NCBI GenBank assembly: GCA_938011325.1
Contig: CALLUD010000007.1
Coordinates: forward strand, 124,001 to 188,000
Origin: an uncultured Spartobacteria bacterium
GTDB taxonomy: Bacteria > Verrucomicrobiota > Verrucomicrobiia > Chthoniobacterales > JAATET01
DNA: 64,000 nucleotides
Direction: 5' to 3'
The notes beneath the pieces are model-generated. The model had not been told where the DNA came from. It was given only the letters and a program-made list of their open reading frames with translations, and did no database searches. A program made the translations under genes and the position numbers. This document shows positions 53,856 to 63,800 of this stretch, in pieces (the stretch's first letter is position 1; every line of letters begins with the position of its first letter).

Positions 53856-55670
53856 ATGAGCTACTCCACCAACGAATCCAGCCCTCCCACCCAGAACCAG
53901 GCACTGATCGATTGGGTTGAAGAAATTCGCGCCCTTTGCCAGCCCGACCGCGTGGTCTGGGCCGATGGCTCGCAGGAGGAATACGACCGCCTGTGCGAAC
54001 AGATGGTGCAGGCCGGCACGTTCACCCGGTTGAATCCCGAGAAACGCCCGAACAGCTACCACTGCCTCTCCGACCCGAGCGATGTCGCCCGCGTCGAGGA
54101 TCGCACGTTCATTTGCAGCAAGCGCAAGCGCGACGCCGGCCCCACCAACAACTGGGTGGACCCCGATGAGATGCGCGCGACGCTCAAGCCGCTTTTTACC
54201 GGCTGCATGAAGGGGCGCACGATGTATGTGATTCCCTTCAGCATGGGGCCGCTCGGGTCGCCGATTTCGCACATCGGCGTGGAAATCACCGATTCGCCCT
54301 ATGTGGTCGTGAGCATGCGGATCATGACCCGCATGGGCAGCGCCGTGCTCGATGTGTTGGGCAGGGACGGAAAGTTCGTGCCGTGCGTCCACAGCGTGGG
54401 CGCTCCGCTCGAGCCCGGGCAAAAGGACGTCCCGTGGCCCTGCAACCCGACCACGAAATACATCGTCCACTTCCCCGAGACCCGTGAGATCTGGTCCTAC
54501 GGCAGCGGCTACGGCGGCAACGCGTTACTCGGCAAGAAGTGCTTCGCGTTGCGGATCGCGTCGTGCATGGCGCGCGACGAGGGCTGGATGGCCGAGCACA
54601 TGTTGATCGTCGGTGTCGAGTCGCCCGAGGGGAAGAAGGACTACGTTGCCGCCGCCTTCCCGAGCGCCTGCGGCAAGACGAACTTTGCGATGCTTATCCC
54701 GCCCAAGGAATACGCGGGGTGGAAGGTCACGACCGTTGGCGACGACATTGCGTGGATCAAGCCGGGCAGGGACGGGCGCCTCTACGCGATCAACCCCGAG
54801 GCCGGCTACTTCGGCGTCGCGCCCGGCACCTCGGCGCACTCGAACCCGAATGCGCTCAAGTGCTGCGAGAAGGACACCATCTTCACGAATGTGGCGCTCA
54901 CGCCCGACGGCGATGTCTGGTGGGAGGGACTGACGAAGGAACCTCCGCTGAAGCTCATCGACTGGACGGGCAAGGAGTGGACCCCGGATTGCGGCCGACT
55001 CGCCGCGCACCCGAACGCCCGTTTCACCGCGCCGATGGCGAACAACCCCGTGCTCGACGACAAGGCCGACGACCCCGAGGGCGTGCCGATCAGCGCGATC
55101 ATCTTCGGAGGCCGCCGCGCGACCACGATGCCGCTCGTCTTCCAGGCATTCAACTGGATGCACGGCACCTACCTCGGCGCCACGATGGGGTCCGAGATGA
55201 CCGCCGCGGCGGTGGGCGCCACCGGCCAGGTGCGGCGCGATCCGATGGCGATGCTGCCTTTCTGCGGCTACAACATGGGCCAATACTTCGCCCACTGGCT
55301 GGAAATGCGGAAGGAAATCGCCCGCCCGCCGAAGATCTTTCACGTGAACTGGTTCCGGAAGAGGGAGGACGGCCGGTTCCTCTGGCCTGGCTTCGGCGAC
55401 AACATGCGGGTGCTGAAATGGATCCTCGACCGCTGCAACGGCACGGTCTACGCGGAGGAAACCCCGCTCGGCTGGATGCCGCGCCCCGAGGATATCAACA
55501 TCGAGGGAATCGAAGGCTACAGCCGGGAGGACCTCGAAGCGGTGCTCTCCATCGATGTGCAGGGCTGGAAGCGTGAAGTCCTGCTTCAGGACGAGCTCTT
55601 CATCGATCTCCATGCGGATTTGCCGAAGGAGTTGCTGTTCCAGCGCGAGCTTTTGATCTCGCGCCTCTAG
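53856..55670 (+). CDS. pckG: Phosphoenolpyruvate carboxykinase (GTP)
   Basis: This is a 604-residue GTP-dependent PEP carboxykinase, which makes phosphoenolpyruvate from oxaloacetate in gluconeogenesis. Motifs are NPEKRPNSYHCLSDPSDVAR near the N terminus, the kinase P-loop in FPSACGKTNFAM (about residue 270) with the catalytic Cys, the metal site GDDIAWIK, and the GTP-binding FGGRR and PFCGYNMGQYFAHW regions. The size fits GTP-type enzymes (about 600), not the ATP type (about 530). The ATG at 53856 has GGGAGG about 10 bases upstream; an ATG at 53838 is also in frame. A strong hairpin follows the gene. Confidence 0.97.
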   Translation: MSYSTNESSPPTQNQALIDWVEEIRALCQPDRVVWADGSQEEYDRLCEQMVQAGTFTRLNPEKRPNSYHCLSDPSDVARVEDRTFICSKRKRDAGPTNNWVDPDEMRATLKPLFTGCMKGRTMYVIPFSMGPLGSPISHIGVEITDSPYVVVSMRIMTRMGSAVLDVLGRDGKFVPCVHSVGAPLEPGQKDVPWPCNPTTKYIVHFPETREIWSYGSGYGGNALLGKKCFALRIASCMARDEGWMAEHMLIVGVESPEGKKDYVAAAFPSACGKTNFAMLIPPKEYAGWKVTTVGDDIAWIKPGRDGRLYAINPEAGYFGVAPGTSAHSNPNALKCCEKDTIFTNVALTPDGDVWWEGLTKEPPLKLIDWTGKEWTPDCGRLAAHPNARFTAPMANNPVLDDKADDPEGVPISAIIFGGRRATTMPLVFQAFNWMHGTYLGATMGSEMTAAAVGATGQVRRDPMAMLPFCGYNMGQYFAHWLEMRKEIARPPKIFHVNWFRKREDGRFLWPGFGDNMRVLKWILDRCNGTVYAEETPLGWMPRPEDINIEGIEGYSREDLEAVLSIDVQGWKREVLLQDELFIDLHADLPKELLFQRELLISRL

Positions 55671-55685
55671 TAGGCTATTGCTGGT

Positions 55686-55718
55686 CGAGAGGCTTGCACC
55701 GCACCTGCAAGCCTCTCG
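55686..55718 (+). terminator. Hairpin downstream of pckG
   Basis: CGAGAGGCTTGCA (55686-55698) pairs perfectly with TGCAAGCCTCTCG (55706-55718) around a 7-nt loop, 15 bp after the pckG stop. No T run follows, so termination efficiency is uncertain. Stem length and position make it the likely end of the pckG transcript. Confidence 0.65.
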
Positions 55719-55800
55719 CCAGTCCTTCAAAAACCGGTAGTATCGGGCCCCGGGCCGCCCTGCAGGGGAGACGTGTGCCTGCACAACGGCCCGCAACAAC

Positions 55801-57468
55801 ATGAACTGGTTGAATCAACTTCTTACCGGCGAAGGAATCGCGCACGCCGTCTTCATTCTCTCAATCGTCGCCGCCCTGGGCCTCGCGCTCGGCAGCCTGA
55901 AGATCAAGGGCATCGGCCTTGGCATCGCGGGCGTCCTGTTTTCCGGGCTCGCGATTGGCCATCTCGGAATCCGGATTTCGGAGCCCGTGCTCGAGTTCGC
56001 GCGAGAGTTCGGTCTCATTCTGTTCGTCTACACGATCGGCATTCAGGTCGGCCCGGGCTTCTTCGCCTCGCTTCGCAAGGAAGGTCTGCCGCTCAATATC
56101 ATGGCGGCGACGATCGTGATCCTCGGCGCCGTCATCGCCCTCGCGATCTCGAAACTCGCCGCCGTCCCGATGGCGGCTGCGGTCGGCCTGTTTTCCGGCG
56201 CGACCACCAACACTCCTTCACTCGGCGCCGCCCAGGAGGCGCTGCGCAGCCTGTCGGATCTGCCGCCCGATGCCGGCGCCATGCCGGGCCTCGGCTACGC
56301 AGTGGCTTATCCCTTCGGCATCTGCGGCATCATTCTCTCGATGCTTCTGCTTCGTGGCGTTTTCCGCGTGAACCTGAAAAAGGAAACCGCCGACCTGCTT
56401 CATCGCTCCGGCCCGAAGCCGTCCAAGCTCTCCCATCTGAACATCCTTGTCACCAACCCGAATTTCGAAAATCGCCGGCTCTCCGACCTCTCCGCACTTT
56501 CGTCGCTCGGCGTGGTCATTTCCCGCATCCATCACGCGGGCGAAGTGCGGCTCGCCTCGGCGGACTCGGTGATTCATCTCAACGACACGCTGCTCGCCGT
56601 GGGGCCCGCCGAGAAACTCGAGGAGCTGCAGCTCATTCTCGGCCAGCGGAGCGAGATGGATCTTCGCAAGCTCGAGAGCGGTCTCGTGATGCGCCGCGTG
56701 ATTGTTACGAAGAAGGCAATCCTCGGCAAAACGCTCGGCGAGCTCGACTTTCTCGCGAAACACGAGGTGCGCGTCACCCGCCTCACGCGCGCCGAGGTGG
56801 AGCTCAGCGCGACGGCGGACCAGCGCGTGCAATTCGGCGACATGCTCGTCATTGTCGGGCGTGAGGAGGAAATCAACGCCGTCGCAAAATCGCTGGGCAA
56901 CTCCGTCAGGCAACTCAACCACACCGAGCTGATTCCCGTTTTTGTTGGCATCGGACTCGGCGTGCTCGTCGGCAGCATCCCCGTTGCGTTCCCCGGCATT
57001 CCGGCGCCCGTGAAACTCGGTCTCGCCGGCGGACCGCTCATCGTCGCGATTCTCCTGAGCCGCATCGGCCGCATCGGCCCGCTGCTCTGGTATATGCCGA
57101 ACAACGCAAACTTCGCGATTCGCGAGATCGGCATTGTGCTCTTCCTTGCCTGCGTGGGCATCCACTCGGGCGAAAAATTCATGGACACCCTCGTCCATGG
57201 CGATGGCGTGAAATGGATGCTCCTGGCGATGCTCATCACGCTGCTTCCGCTGCTGATCGTCGGCTTTTTCGCCCGGATTTTTCTGAAGACCAATTACGTC
57301 TCGCTTTGCGGATTGCTCGCCGGCAGCATGACCGATCCACCGGCGCTTGCCTTCGCCAACACCGTGAGCGGTTCCGACGCGCCTTCCATTTCCTACGCGA
57401 CGGTCTATCCCCTCACGATGCTGCTGCGCGTGGTTTGTGCACAGTTGCTGGTCCTGCTCTTCCTTTGA
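55801..57468 (+). CDS. AspT/YidE-family transporter with RCK_C domains
   Basis: This is a 555-residue membrane protein of the YidE/AspT antiporter family. It has two membrane halves (about residues 10-190 and 380-555) around a cytoplasmic region. Each half carries a family motif: GLFSGATTNTPSLGAAQEA in the first and GLLAGSMTDPPALAFANT in the second. The centre contains two TrkA-C (RCK_C) regulatory domains, for example RVIVTKKAILGKTLGELDF. AspT exchanges aspartate and alanine; YidE substrates are unknown. It is followed 37 bp later by the SulP gene, so it may head a transport/sulfur operon. Confidence 0.93.
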   Translation: MNWLNQLLTGEGIAHAVFILSIVAALGLALGSLKIKGIGLGIAGVLFSGLAIGHLGIRISEPVLEFAREFGLILFVYTIGIQVGPGFFASLRKEGLPLNIMAATIVILGAVIALAISKLAAVPMAAAVGLFSGATTNTPSLGAAQEALRSLSDLPPDAGAMPGLGYAVAYPFGICGIILSMLLLRGVFRVNLKKETADLLHRSGPKPSKLSHLNILVTNPNFENRRLSDLSALSSLGVVISRIHHAGEVRLASADSVIHLNDTLLAVGPAEKLEELQLILGQRSEMDLRKLESGLVMRRVIVTKKAILGKTLGELDFLAKHEVRVTRLTRAEVELSATADQRVQFGDMLVIVGREEEINAVAKSLGNSVRQLNHTELIPVFVGIGLGVLVGSIPVAFPGIPAPVKLGLAGGPLIVAILLSRIGRIGPLLWYMPNNANFAIREIGIVLFLACVGIHSGEKFMDTLVHGDGVKWMLLAMLITLLPLLIVGFFARIFLKTNYVSLCGLLAGSMTDPPALAFANTVSGSDAPSISYATVYPLTMLLRVVCAQLLVLLFL

Positions 57469-57505
57469 GTGCAGGATTCCGGGGGGACTCAGGTTTCATG
57501 GGAGC

Positions 57506-59158
57506 ATGATTTCATTTCGACCGGTCATTTTTGAATCGTGGCGCGGTTACACCCGTGCCGACTTTTTCAAGGATCTCGGGGCGGGCGCCACCGTCGGCCT
57601 TCTCGCGCTGCCCCTTGCGATCGGCTTTGGCATTGCCTCGGGCGTCACCCCCGCCCAGGGCTTGTGGACGGCGATCGTGGCGGGATTTCTCATCTCGATT
57701 TTCGGAGGCTCGCGCTTTCAGATCGGCGGTCCGACCGGGGCGTTCGTTCCCGTGCTCGCTGTCGCGGTCGCGACCTACGGCTATTCCGGCCTCGCGCTGG
57801 CGACGATGATGGCCGGCGCGCTCCTGCTTCTCATGGGATGGATGAAAATGGGCGCGCTGTTGCGATTCGTGCCGTATCCCGTGGTGGCCGGTTTTACGAG
57901 CGGCATTGCGGTCATCATCTTCACCGCGCAGCTCAACAACGCGTTCGGCCTCGGCATCGAAATGCCCGAGCACGTCCCGCAGCAGATCCATGCCATCAGC
58001 GCAAACCTCGGCAGAATTCAATGGCATGCGATCGTTATCACCGCTGCGACCATCGCGATCGTTCAGCTCTGGCCAAAAATCACGCGAAAGGTGCCGGCAC
58101 CCATCGTTGCGGTCGTGGCAACGTCGGTCGCTGTCTCGTGGCTGGGATGGCCGGTCGAGACGATCGGCACAAAGTTCGGAGGAATCCCCTCGACGCTTCC
58201 CGGCTGGCATTTTCCGGAATTCTCATTGGATCGCTTTCGCGAGCTGGTCGGGGTCGCGGCGACCATCGCGGCGCTTGGCGCCATCGAGAGCCTGCTATCC
58301 GCCACCGTGGCCGATGGCATGACCGACACGCGGCACGACTCCAACCAGGAGCTGATCGGGCAGGGTATTGCGAATCTGGTGACGCCGCTCTTCGGCGGCA
58401 TTGCCGCGACAGGCGCGATCGCGCGAACCGCCGCAAACATCCGCAATGGCGCGCGCAGCCCGCTCGCCGGCGTCGTGCATGCCGTGGTGCTGCTTGGCAT
58501 CGTCCTCGTCGCCGCGCCGCTGGCAAAATACGTGCCGCTGGCGACGCTGAGCGCGATCCTGCTCGTCGTCGCGGCGCGCATGGCGGAGTGGCACACGTTC
58601 GTTGAAATCTGGCGCGGCCCGCGCACCGACTTCGCGGTGCTTCTTGCCACGTTTGCGCTCACGGTCATTCTCGACCTCACGGCGGGCGTGGGTTGCGGAA
58701 TGATCATGGCGGTCGTGCTGTTCATTCGCCGAATGGAGGAGATGACTCACGTGCGCCTGCTCACGCCGGAGTCCGATATCGAAATGGAGGGCAGCCTGTC
58801 GGTTCGCGACAAGAAACTGCCCCAGGGCGTCGTGCTCTACCGGTTCCATGGCCCGTTTTTCTTCGCCGCCGCCGACAAGCTCGAGGTCGCCCTGCGCGGC
58901 TCCGGTGGCCGGCCGAGACTCGTGATTTTCCGGATGCGGCACGTTCCAATGATGGATGCGAGCGGGCTCCACGCGTTCGAGGTTGCCGTGGAAAAGATGC
59001 ACCGCGATGGAGTTCAGGTGCTTCTCACGGCCGTGCAGCCGCAGCCGATGAAGGTCATGCACGAATCGGGGCTCGTTGACCGGATAGGCCTCGATAATTT
59101 CTGCGCAAGCATTGATCAGGCACTGGAGCGCGCGAGGGAGATTCTCGGAGAATCGTGA
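57506..59158 (+). CDS. SulP-family anion transporter with STAS domain
   Basis: This is a 550-residue SulP (SLC26-like) permease. It has about twelve membrane segments, beginning DFFKDLGAGATVGLLALPLA with the family's conserved Pro, then GGSRFQIGGPTGAFVPVLA. A later ESLLSATVADGMTDTRHDSN segment and the TGAIARTAANIRNGARSP motif are characteristic. The C-terminal STAS domain (about 425-545) has VIFRMRHVPMMDASGLHAFE, including the DASG loop. SulP proteins move sulfate, bicarbonate or C4-dicarboxylates. The ATG at 57506 begins just before the first segment. Its stop overlaps the GTG of sufS. Confidence 0.95.
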   Translation: MISFRPVIFESWRGYTRADFFKDLGAGATVGLLALPLAIGFGIASGVTPAQGLWTAIVAGFLISIFGGSRFQIGGPTGAFVPVLAVAVATYGYSGLALATMMAGALLLLMGWMKMGALLRFVPYPVVAGFTSGIAVIIFTAQLNNAFGLGIEMPEHVPQQIHAISANLGRIQWHAIVITAATIAIVQLWPKITRKVPAPIVAVVATSVAVSWLGWPVETIGTKFGGIPSTLPGWHFPEFSLDRFRELVGVAATIAALGAIESLLSATVADGMTDTRHDSNQELIGQGIANLVTPLFGGIAATGAIARTAANIRNGARSPLAGVVHAVVLLGIVLVAAPLAKYVPLATLSAILLVVAARMAEWHTFVEIWRGPRTDFAVLLATFALTVILDLTAGVGCGMIMAVVLFIRRMEEMTHVRLLTPESDIEMEGSLSVRDKKLPQGVVLYRFHGPFFFAAADKLEVALRGSGGRPRLVIFRMRHVPMMDASGLHAFEVAVEKMHRDGVQVLLTAVQPQPMKVMHESGLVDRIGLDNFCASIDQALERAREILGES

Positions 59159-60435
59159 CGTCACCGATGGACGACAACGAAACGCCATGGGAAAATGGCA
59201 GAATGAACGGTGCCGATCTGGACCGCATTCGCGCGGATTTTCCATTCCTCGATGTGGAGGTTGGCGGTCAGCCGGTCGCATATCTCGACAACGGCGCCAG
59301 CTCGCAGAAGCCGCGCGTGGTGATCGACCGCATGTCGGAGTTCATGGCGCATGAATACGCGAATGTTCACCGCGGAATTCATGAGCTGAGCGAGCGTGCC
59401 ACGGCGGCCTATGAAGCGGCCCGGGCGCGAGCGGCGAAGTTTCTTGGGGCGGCGCGCGCGGAGGAGATCGTTTTCACGCGCGGAACGACCGAGGCGATCA
59501 ATCTCGTGGTGAATTCGTGGGGCGCCGCAAATGTCGGTGCCGGCGACACGATTCTGCTCACGGAGATGGAGCACCACAGCAACCTCGTGCCGTGGCTCGA
59601 ACTGGCCCGGCGTGTCGGAGCGCGGGTGGAATACGTGCCGGTCACGGAACTTGGTGCCTCGCTGGATCTGGAAGCCGCGAAGCGCCTGCTCGACAGGCGT
59701 CCGAAGATTTTCGCGTTTCCGCATATTTCGAACGTGCTCGGTTTCATGACGCCGGCGGAGGAACTGTGCGCAGCCGCCCGAGAACGGGGCGTGGTCACCC
59801 TGATGGATGGCGCGCAAAGCGCTGGACACGTGCCGGTGGATGTCACCCGTCTTGGCTGCGATTTTTTCGCGTGCTCGAGCCACAAGATGTGCGGACCCAC
59901 AGGGATCGGTTTGCTGTATGGCCGAGGCGGGTTGCTGGAGAAGATGCCGCCCTGGCAGTGCGGCGGCGAGATGGTCGAGCGGGTTACCTACGAAGGTGCG
60001 ACATTTCGCATTCCGCCGGCACGTTTTGAGGCAGGCACACCGCCGATCATCGAAGCGGTCGGTCTTCATGCGGCGATCGAGTATCTCGACGGCGTGGGTC
60101 TGGAGGCGATCGCGGCGCACTGCGAGGCGCTCGGCGGGACGATGGCTGCCGCGCTGCGCGAGATTCCCGGGGTGCGCGTGTTTGGTCCGAAGAACGGACG
60201 GGAAGGGCTCGTGACCTTCCAGGCCGAGAGCGTTCATGCGCACGATCTGGCCTTTTTCGCAAACGAACGCGGCGTGGCGATGCGGGCCGGACACCACTGC
60301 GCGCAGCCGCTCATGCGCAAGCTCGGCGCGCCGTCCTCCTGCCGGTTGAGCGCTTATTTTTACAATACCGTCGGCGAGGCCCGGCGCGGCGTAGAGGCCG
60401 TCGCGGAGGCGATCCGCTTTTTTGCATCGGCATGA
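59155..60435 (+). CDS. sufS: Cysteine desulfurase, SufS type
   Basis: This is a 426-residue PLP enzyme of the class-V aminotransferase fold, which takes sulfur from cysteine for Fe-S cluster assembly. Features are YLDNGASSQKP, YANVHRGIHELSERAT, the PLP His in EMEHHSNLVPW, the catalytic Lys in ACSSHKMCGPTGIG, and MRAGHHCAQPLM with the active Cys. The group II (SufS) pattern is clear. The GTG at 59155 has GGAG 8 bases upstream and overlaps the SulP stop; ATGs at 59167 and 59203 are alternatives. It is coupled by a 4-bp overlap to sufU. Confidence 0.96.
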   Translation: MTSPMDDNETPWENGRMNGADLDRIRADFPFLDVEVGGQPVAYLDNGASSQKPRVVIDRMSEFMAHEYANVHRGIHELSERATAAYEAARARAAKFLGAARAEEIVFTRGTTEAINLVVNSWGAANVGAGDTILLTEMEHHSNLVPWLELARRVGARVEYVPVTELGASLDLEAAKRLLDRRPKIFAFPHISNVLGFMTPAEELCAAARERGVVTLMDGAQSAGHVPVDVTRLGCDFFACSSHKMCGPTGIGLLYGRGGLLEKMPPWQCGGEMVERVTYEGATFRIPPARFEAGTPPIIEAVGLHAAIEYLDGVGLEAIAAHCEALGGTMAAALREIPGVRVFGPKNGREGLVTFQAESVHAHDLAFFANERGVAMRAGHHCAQPLMRKLGAPSSCRLSAYFYNTVGEARRGVEAVAEAIRFFASA

Positions 60436-60851
60436 ACATGGAGCTTTACCAGGAGGTGCTTCTCCAGCATTCGCGCAAGCCTCGCAACTTCGGCCCGCTC
60501 GAAGGCGCGACGCATCGTGCCGAGGGCATCAATGCCACGTGCGGCGACGAAATCACCATCGAGCTGAAAATGAACGATGGGAAACTGGATGAGGTGAAGT
60601 TCACGGGCAGCGCCTGCGCGATTTGCACGGCGTCGGCGTCGATTCTCACCCTCGAAACGACCGGGCAGACTGTCGAAGCCGCGCAGGCCCTTGCCGAGGA
60701 CTTCCGAAAGTATGCGGTTTCCGGCGAGGAGCACGGCGCCGTGGTTGGACGCCCGCGGCTCGAAGTAATGGGCTCTGTGCACCGGTTTCCGCAGCGCGTC
60801 AAATGCGCGACGCTGCCGTGGGAGACGCTGGCTGCCGCGTTGCGCAGCTAG
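60432..60851 (+). CDS. sufU: SufU-type sulfur acceptor/scaffold protein
   Basis: This is a 139-residue SufU/IscU-like protein. The three Cys are in INATCGDEI, SACAICTASAS and RVKCATLPW, at the positions used to bind zinc in SufU. It starts with LYQEVLLQHSRKPRNFG, family-typical. An insertion of SufU type between the second and third Cys is present. SufU activates SufS by accepting its persulfide sulfur. It is coupled to sufS by a 4-bp overlap and ends convergent with the FtsK-like gene, with which it overlaps by 4 bp. The SufBCD scaffold is not in the window. Confidence 0.94.
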   Translation: MNMELYQEVLLQHSRKPRNFGPLEGATHRAEGINATCGDEITIELKMNDGKLDEVKFTGSACAICTASASILTLETTGQTVEAAQALAEDFRKYAVSGEEHGAVVGRPRLEVMGSVHRFPQRVKCATLPWETLAAALRS

Positions 60852-63800
60852 TTCGAGACGGCCGGGGTGGCGATTCGCTCGAACCACGCAGGATCCGGCG
60901 TCGCATAGGGGCGGAAGGTTTCCAGGGTGCCCGCCTGCTCGTTGTGGAAGAGTGCGCGGTGCAGGCCGAGATTGCCGGCCTTCGGAGAGTCGATGAGACT
61001 TGCGGAGTCGTTGGCGCTCATTTGGAAGACGACACGCATTTCAAATTCGCTCAGCGCCTTTCGGTTCAGGAAACGGTTCACGCTGTTGAGCGTGTCGATG
61101 GACGCGAGGATGTGGATGCCGTGGGCGCTGCCTTCGTGAATCAACTCGGCGAATTCCGCGCCCGGCTTTGGCGCCGCATCGGGATCGGCAATCGAGAAAT
61201 CGAATTCGTCCTCCGCACGCAGTTTCCGGAAGCGGTGCAGCCCGTGAATGAGCAGAAACGTCTCCGTCTCGCCGCCGGAGCCTTCGGTGCGATGTTTGAG
61301 CTCGGAGGCGAGGTCGTGAATAACCTCGGCGACATTTTGTGAACTCACGGGAGTGACGTCGTGAGCACACGCGGAGAGCGTTTGCTGGATCAAATTCGCG
61401 TCGGCGGAGCCGGGCGTTGACTGATGCGCGAAGAGGAAGCGGGCGGTGCCCGGAGGGTATTGCGCAGCGAGTGCAATCAATGAAGCCGCCAGCATGGTGA
61501 GCGCTGCGTCGTCGCGTTGTCCGACGATGAGCAGGTTGCTGCCACTCTGGCGGTGGAAGACGGCTTCCGTCGGGCCTTTGATGGAATTTGGGGCGCCGAG
61601 CCAGACGCGTGCGGATATCGGGGGCTGGGAGGAACGGGAATCCAGAGCCTTCGCGAGCAGCGCATTTTCGGCAATGTCGGCGGGTGCATTGCCTTCGAAG
61701 ACGATGGGCGTTGCATCGAGTTCCGGATGCTGCCGCGCGAGATCGCGCACCTGATCGAGATACTGATCGCGCTCCTCCTCGGAAAGCCAGCAGACCTGAA
61801 ACGGGCTGTTGCCTTCGACCGCGCCCGCCTCGTCGTTGTAAATCCCTTCGCCGGGTCGTGAGAGCAAACGTGGCGCCGCGTTGTTGTCGTCCATGATGAG
61901 ATAGGCGTCCGCTTCGTTGCACTGCAGCGCGATGCGAATGACCATCTGCCCGAGTGTGGCGCGGGCAAGGGAGTAGGCGCCGCCGAGGGTTTGCGAGCCG
62001 AGGATGACGTGGATGCCGAAGGCGCGGCCCTGCCGCACGATGCGGTCGAGCAGCACCGACGCCGATTGCGCGATGGCGTCATCCTCGACGAAAAACTCCT
62101 GAAACTCGTCGATCATCAACAGCGTGCGCGGAATCGGCTGGTCGCCGCCGGCGCGCTTGTAGCCGGCGACATCCTGTGCACCGAGTTTTCGAAACAAATC
62201 GCCGCGCCGGCGCAACTCGTCATCGACGCGTTGCAGCACGCTGAGGCCGAATTCACGGTCGCTCTCGATCGCGACGACGCGCGCATGCGGCAGTTGCTTT
62301 GTCGCGTAGCACTTGAATTCCACGCCCTTCTTGAAGTCGATGAGGTAGAACTCGACCTGCTCCGGACTGCAGTGAAGGGCGAGGTTCGTGATGATGACGT
62401 GGAAGAGCGTCGATTTTCCGGAGCCCGTTTTTCCCGCGATGAGCGCGTGTTGACGTGTGCCTTTTCCAATCGCGAGCACCTGCTGCTTGGTGGCGCCGGA
62501 ACGGCCAATCGGAACACGCAGCTCGTGGGTGGTGTCGAAGGTCCAGCGCTCCGCAGGCTCTGGCGTGATTTGCTCGAATGGCACTTGGACCTGATTCGAG
62601 TCAATGCTGCTCGCGCCGACCTTTTCGATGAACTTCAGTGCCAGCTCCGGCGGTGGCGCCATGTCGAGCGTCAGGCGCGCGTTGAACGTCGAATGGGAAG
62701 TTTCGAGCGCGAGTCCGTTCCGACCGCCCTGAATGCACACGCTGTTGGCGCGAAGCTCGTTCTCGAAAATGCCCGACGGCAGCGGCTGACGCCGGTCCCA
62801 GTGAATGAGCGTGTGCACGCCGCATCGCGGTCCGCTGGTGAGAATGCTCTGCAGGCGCTTGATGGCGGTCTCGCTGAAATTGGCGGGGAAGTCGGCGATG
62901 ACGAGAAAGTGATATTTCTCCGCGGTGCTGCCTGCGCGGGCGTTGTATTCCGCGATCGTTGCGTATTCGTCGCGCAGATACATCTGGATGACCTTCTCGA
63001 TGTGCTGGCTGAGCTCGGCGAGTCGCTCCTCGATTTGGTCCGGCTGTGTCCAGATGCGGCGGGTGATGAGGCTCTCCTCGAAGTCTCCGAGGTGCATGAG
63101 CCCGGCGAAGTTTTGTCCGAGCCCGACGGGATCGAGAATGGTGAAGCCGACCTTTCCCGGGGGCGTCGTGGCGAGCAGGCGGAGAATGATTTGGTTGAGG
63201 CAGGAGGTGACGGCCGGATCGAGCGGCTCGTCTGTCTCGAACAGCACGGAGCCGAGGTTCGGATACGTAAGCGCAAGCGGAATCGAAAGCGGCTCCGAGG
63301 AGGGCAGCGCAAGGCGTGATCCCTCCGTTCCCGGACCGGGCGGGATGTTTACATCGAGCCGGGCAAATCGGGTGGCCGGGAGGAACTCGAGCGATGGCGT
63401 CCAGTTTCCGACGTAATCGGGCGTCCAGTCGGGAAATGTCGCGGCGACCTGGTGATTTCGCCGCTCAATCTCCGCGAAGATCGGATCGATCGCGCTCGAC
63501 CAACGTTGCTCGAGGTCGCGCCACGCAGCAGCTTCCTCGCCGGCGACCGTTTCACCGCCGCTGGAAAGAGTTTGCTCGTTGCGCGTGCGGGCTTCGTCGA
63601 AATCCGCCCGCGCCCGGGCCAGCTGGCGCTCGTGTTCGGAATCGAGCCTCGCGATGCGTGCGGCGAGAAGCGCTTCGTTCTTCGCGAGCGCGCGTGGTGT
63701 GCGGAGGGCAAATCGCTCGCGCTCGCGGGCCTCGAATTCGGATCGCACGACATCGGCGCGTTCCCATTTCCCCTCGATCTCCGCCGACAGCTCGCTGCGC

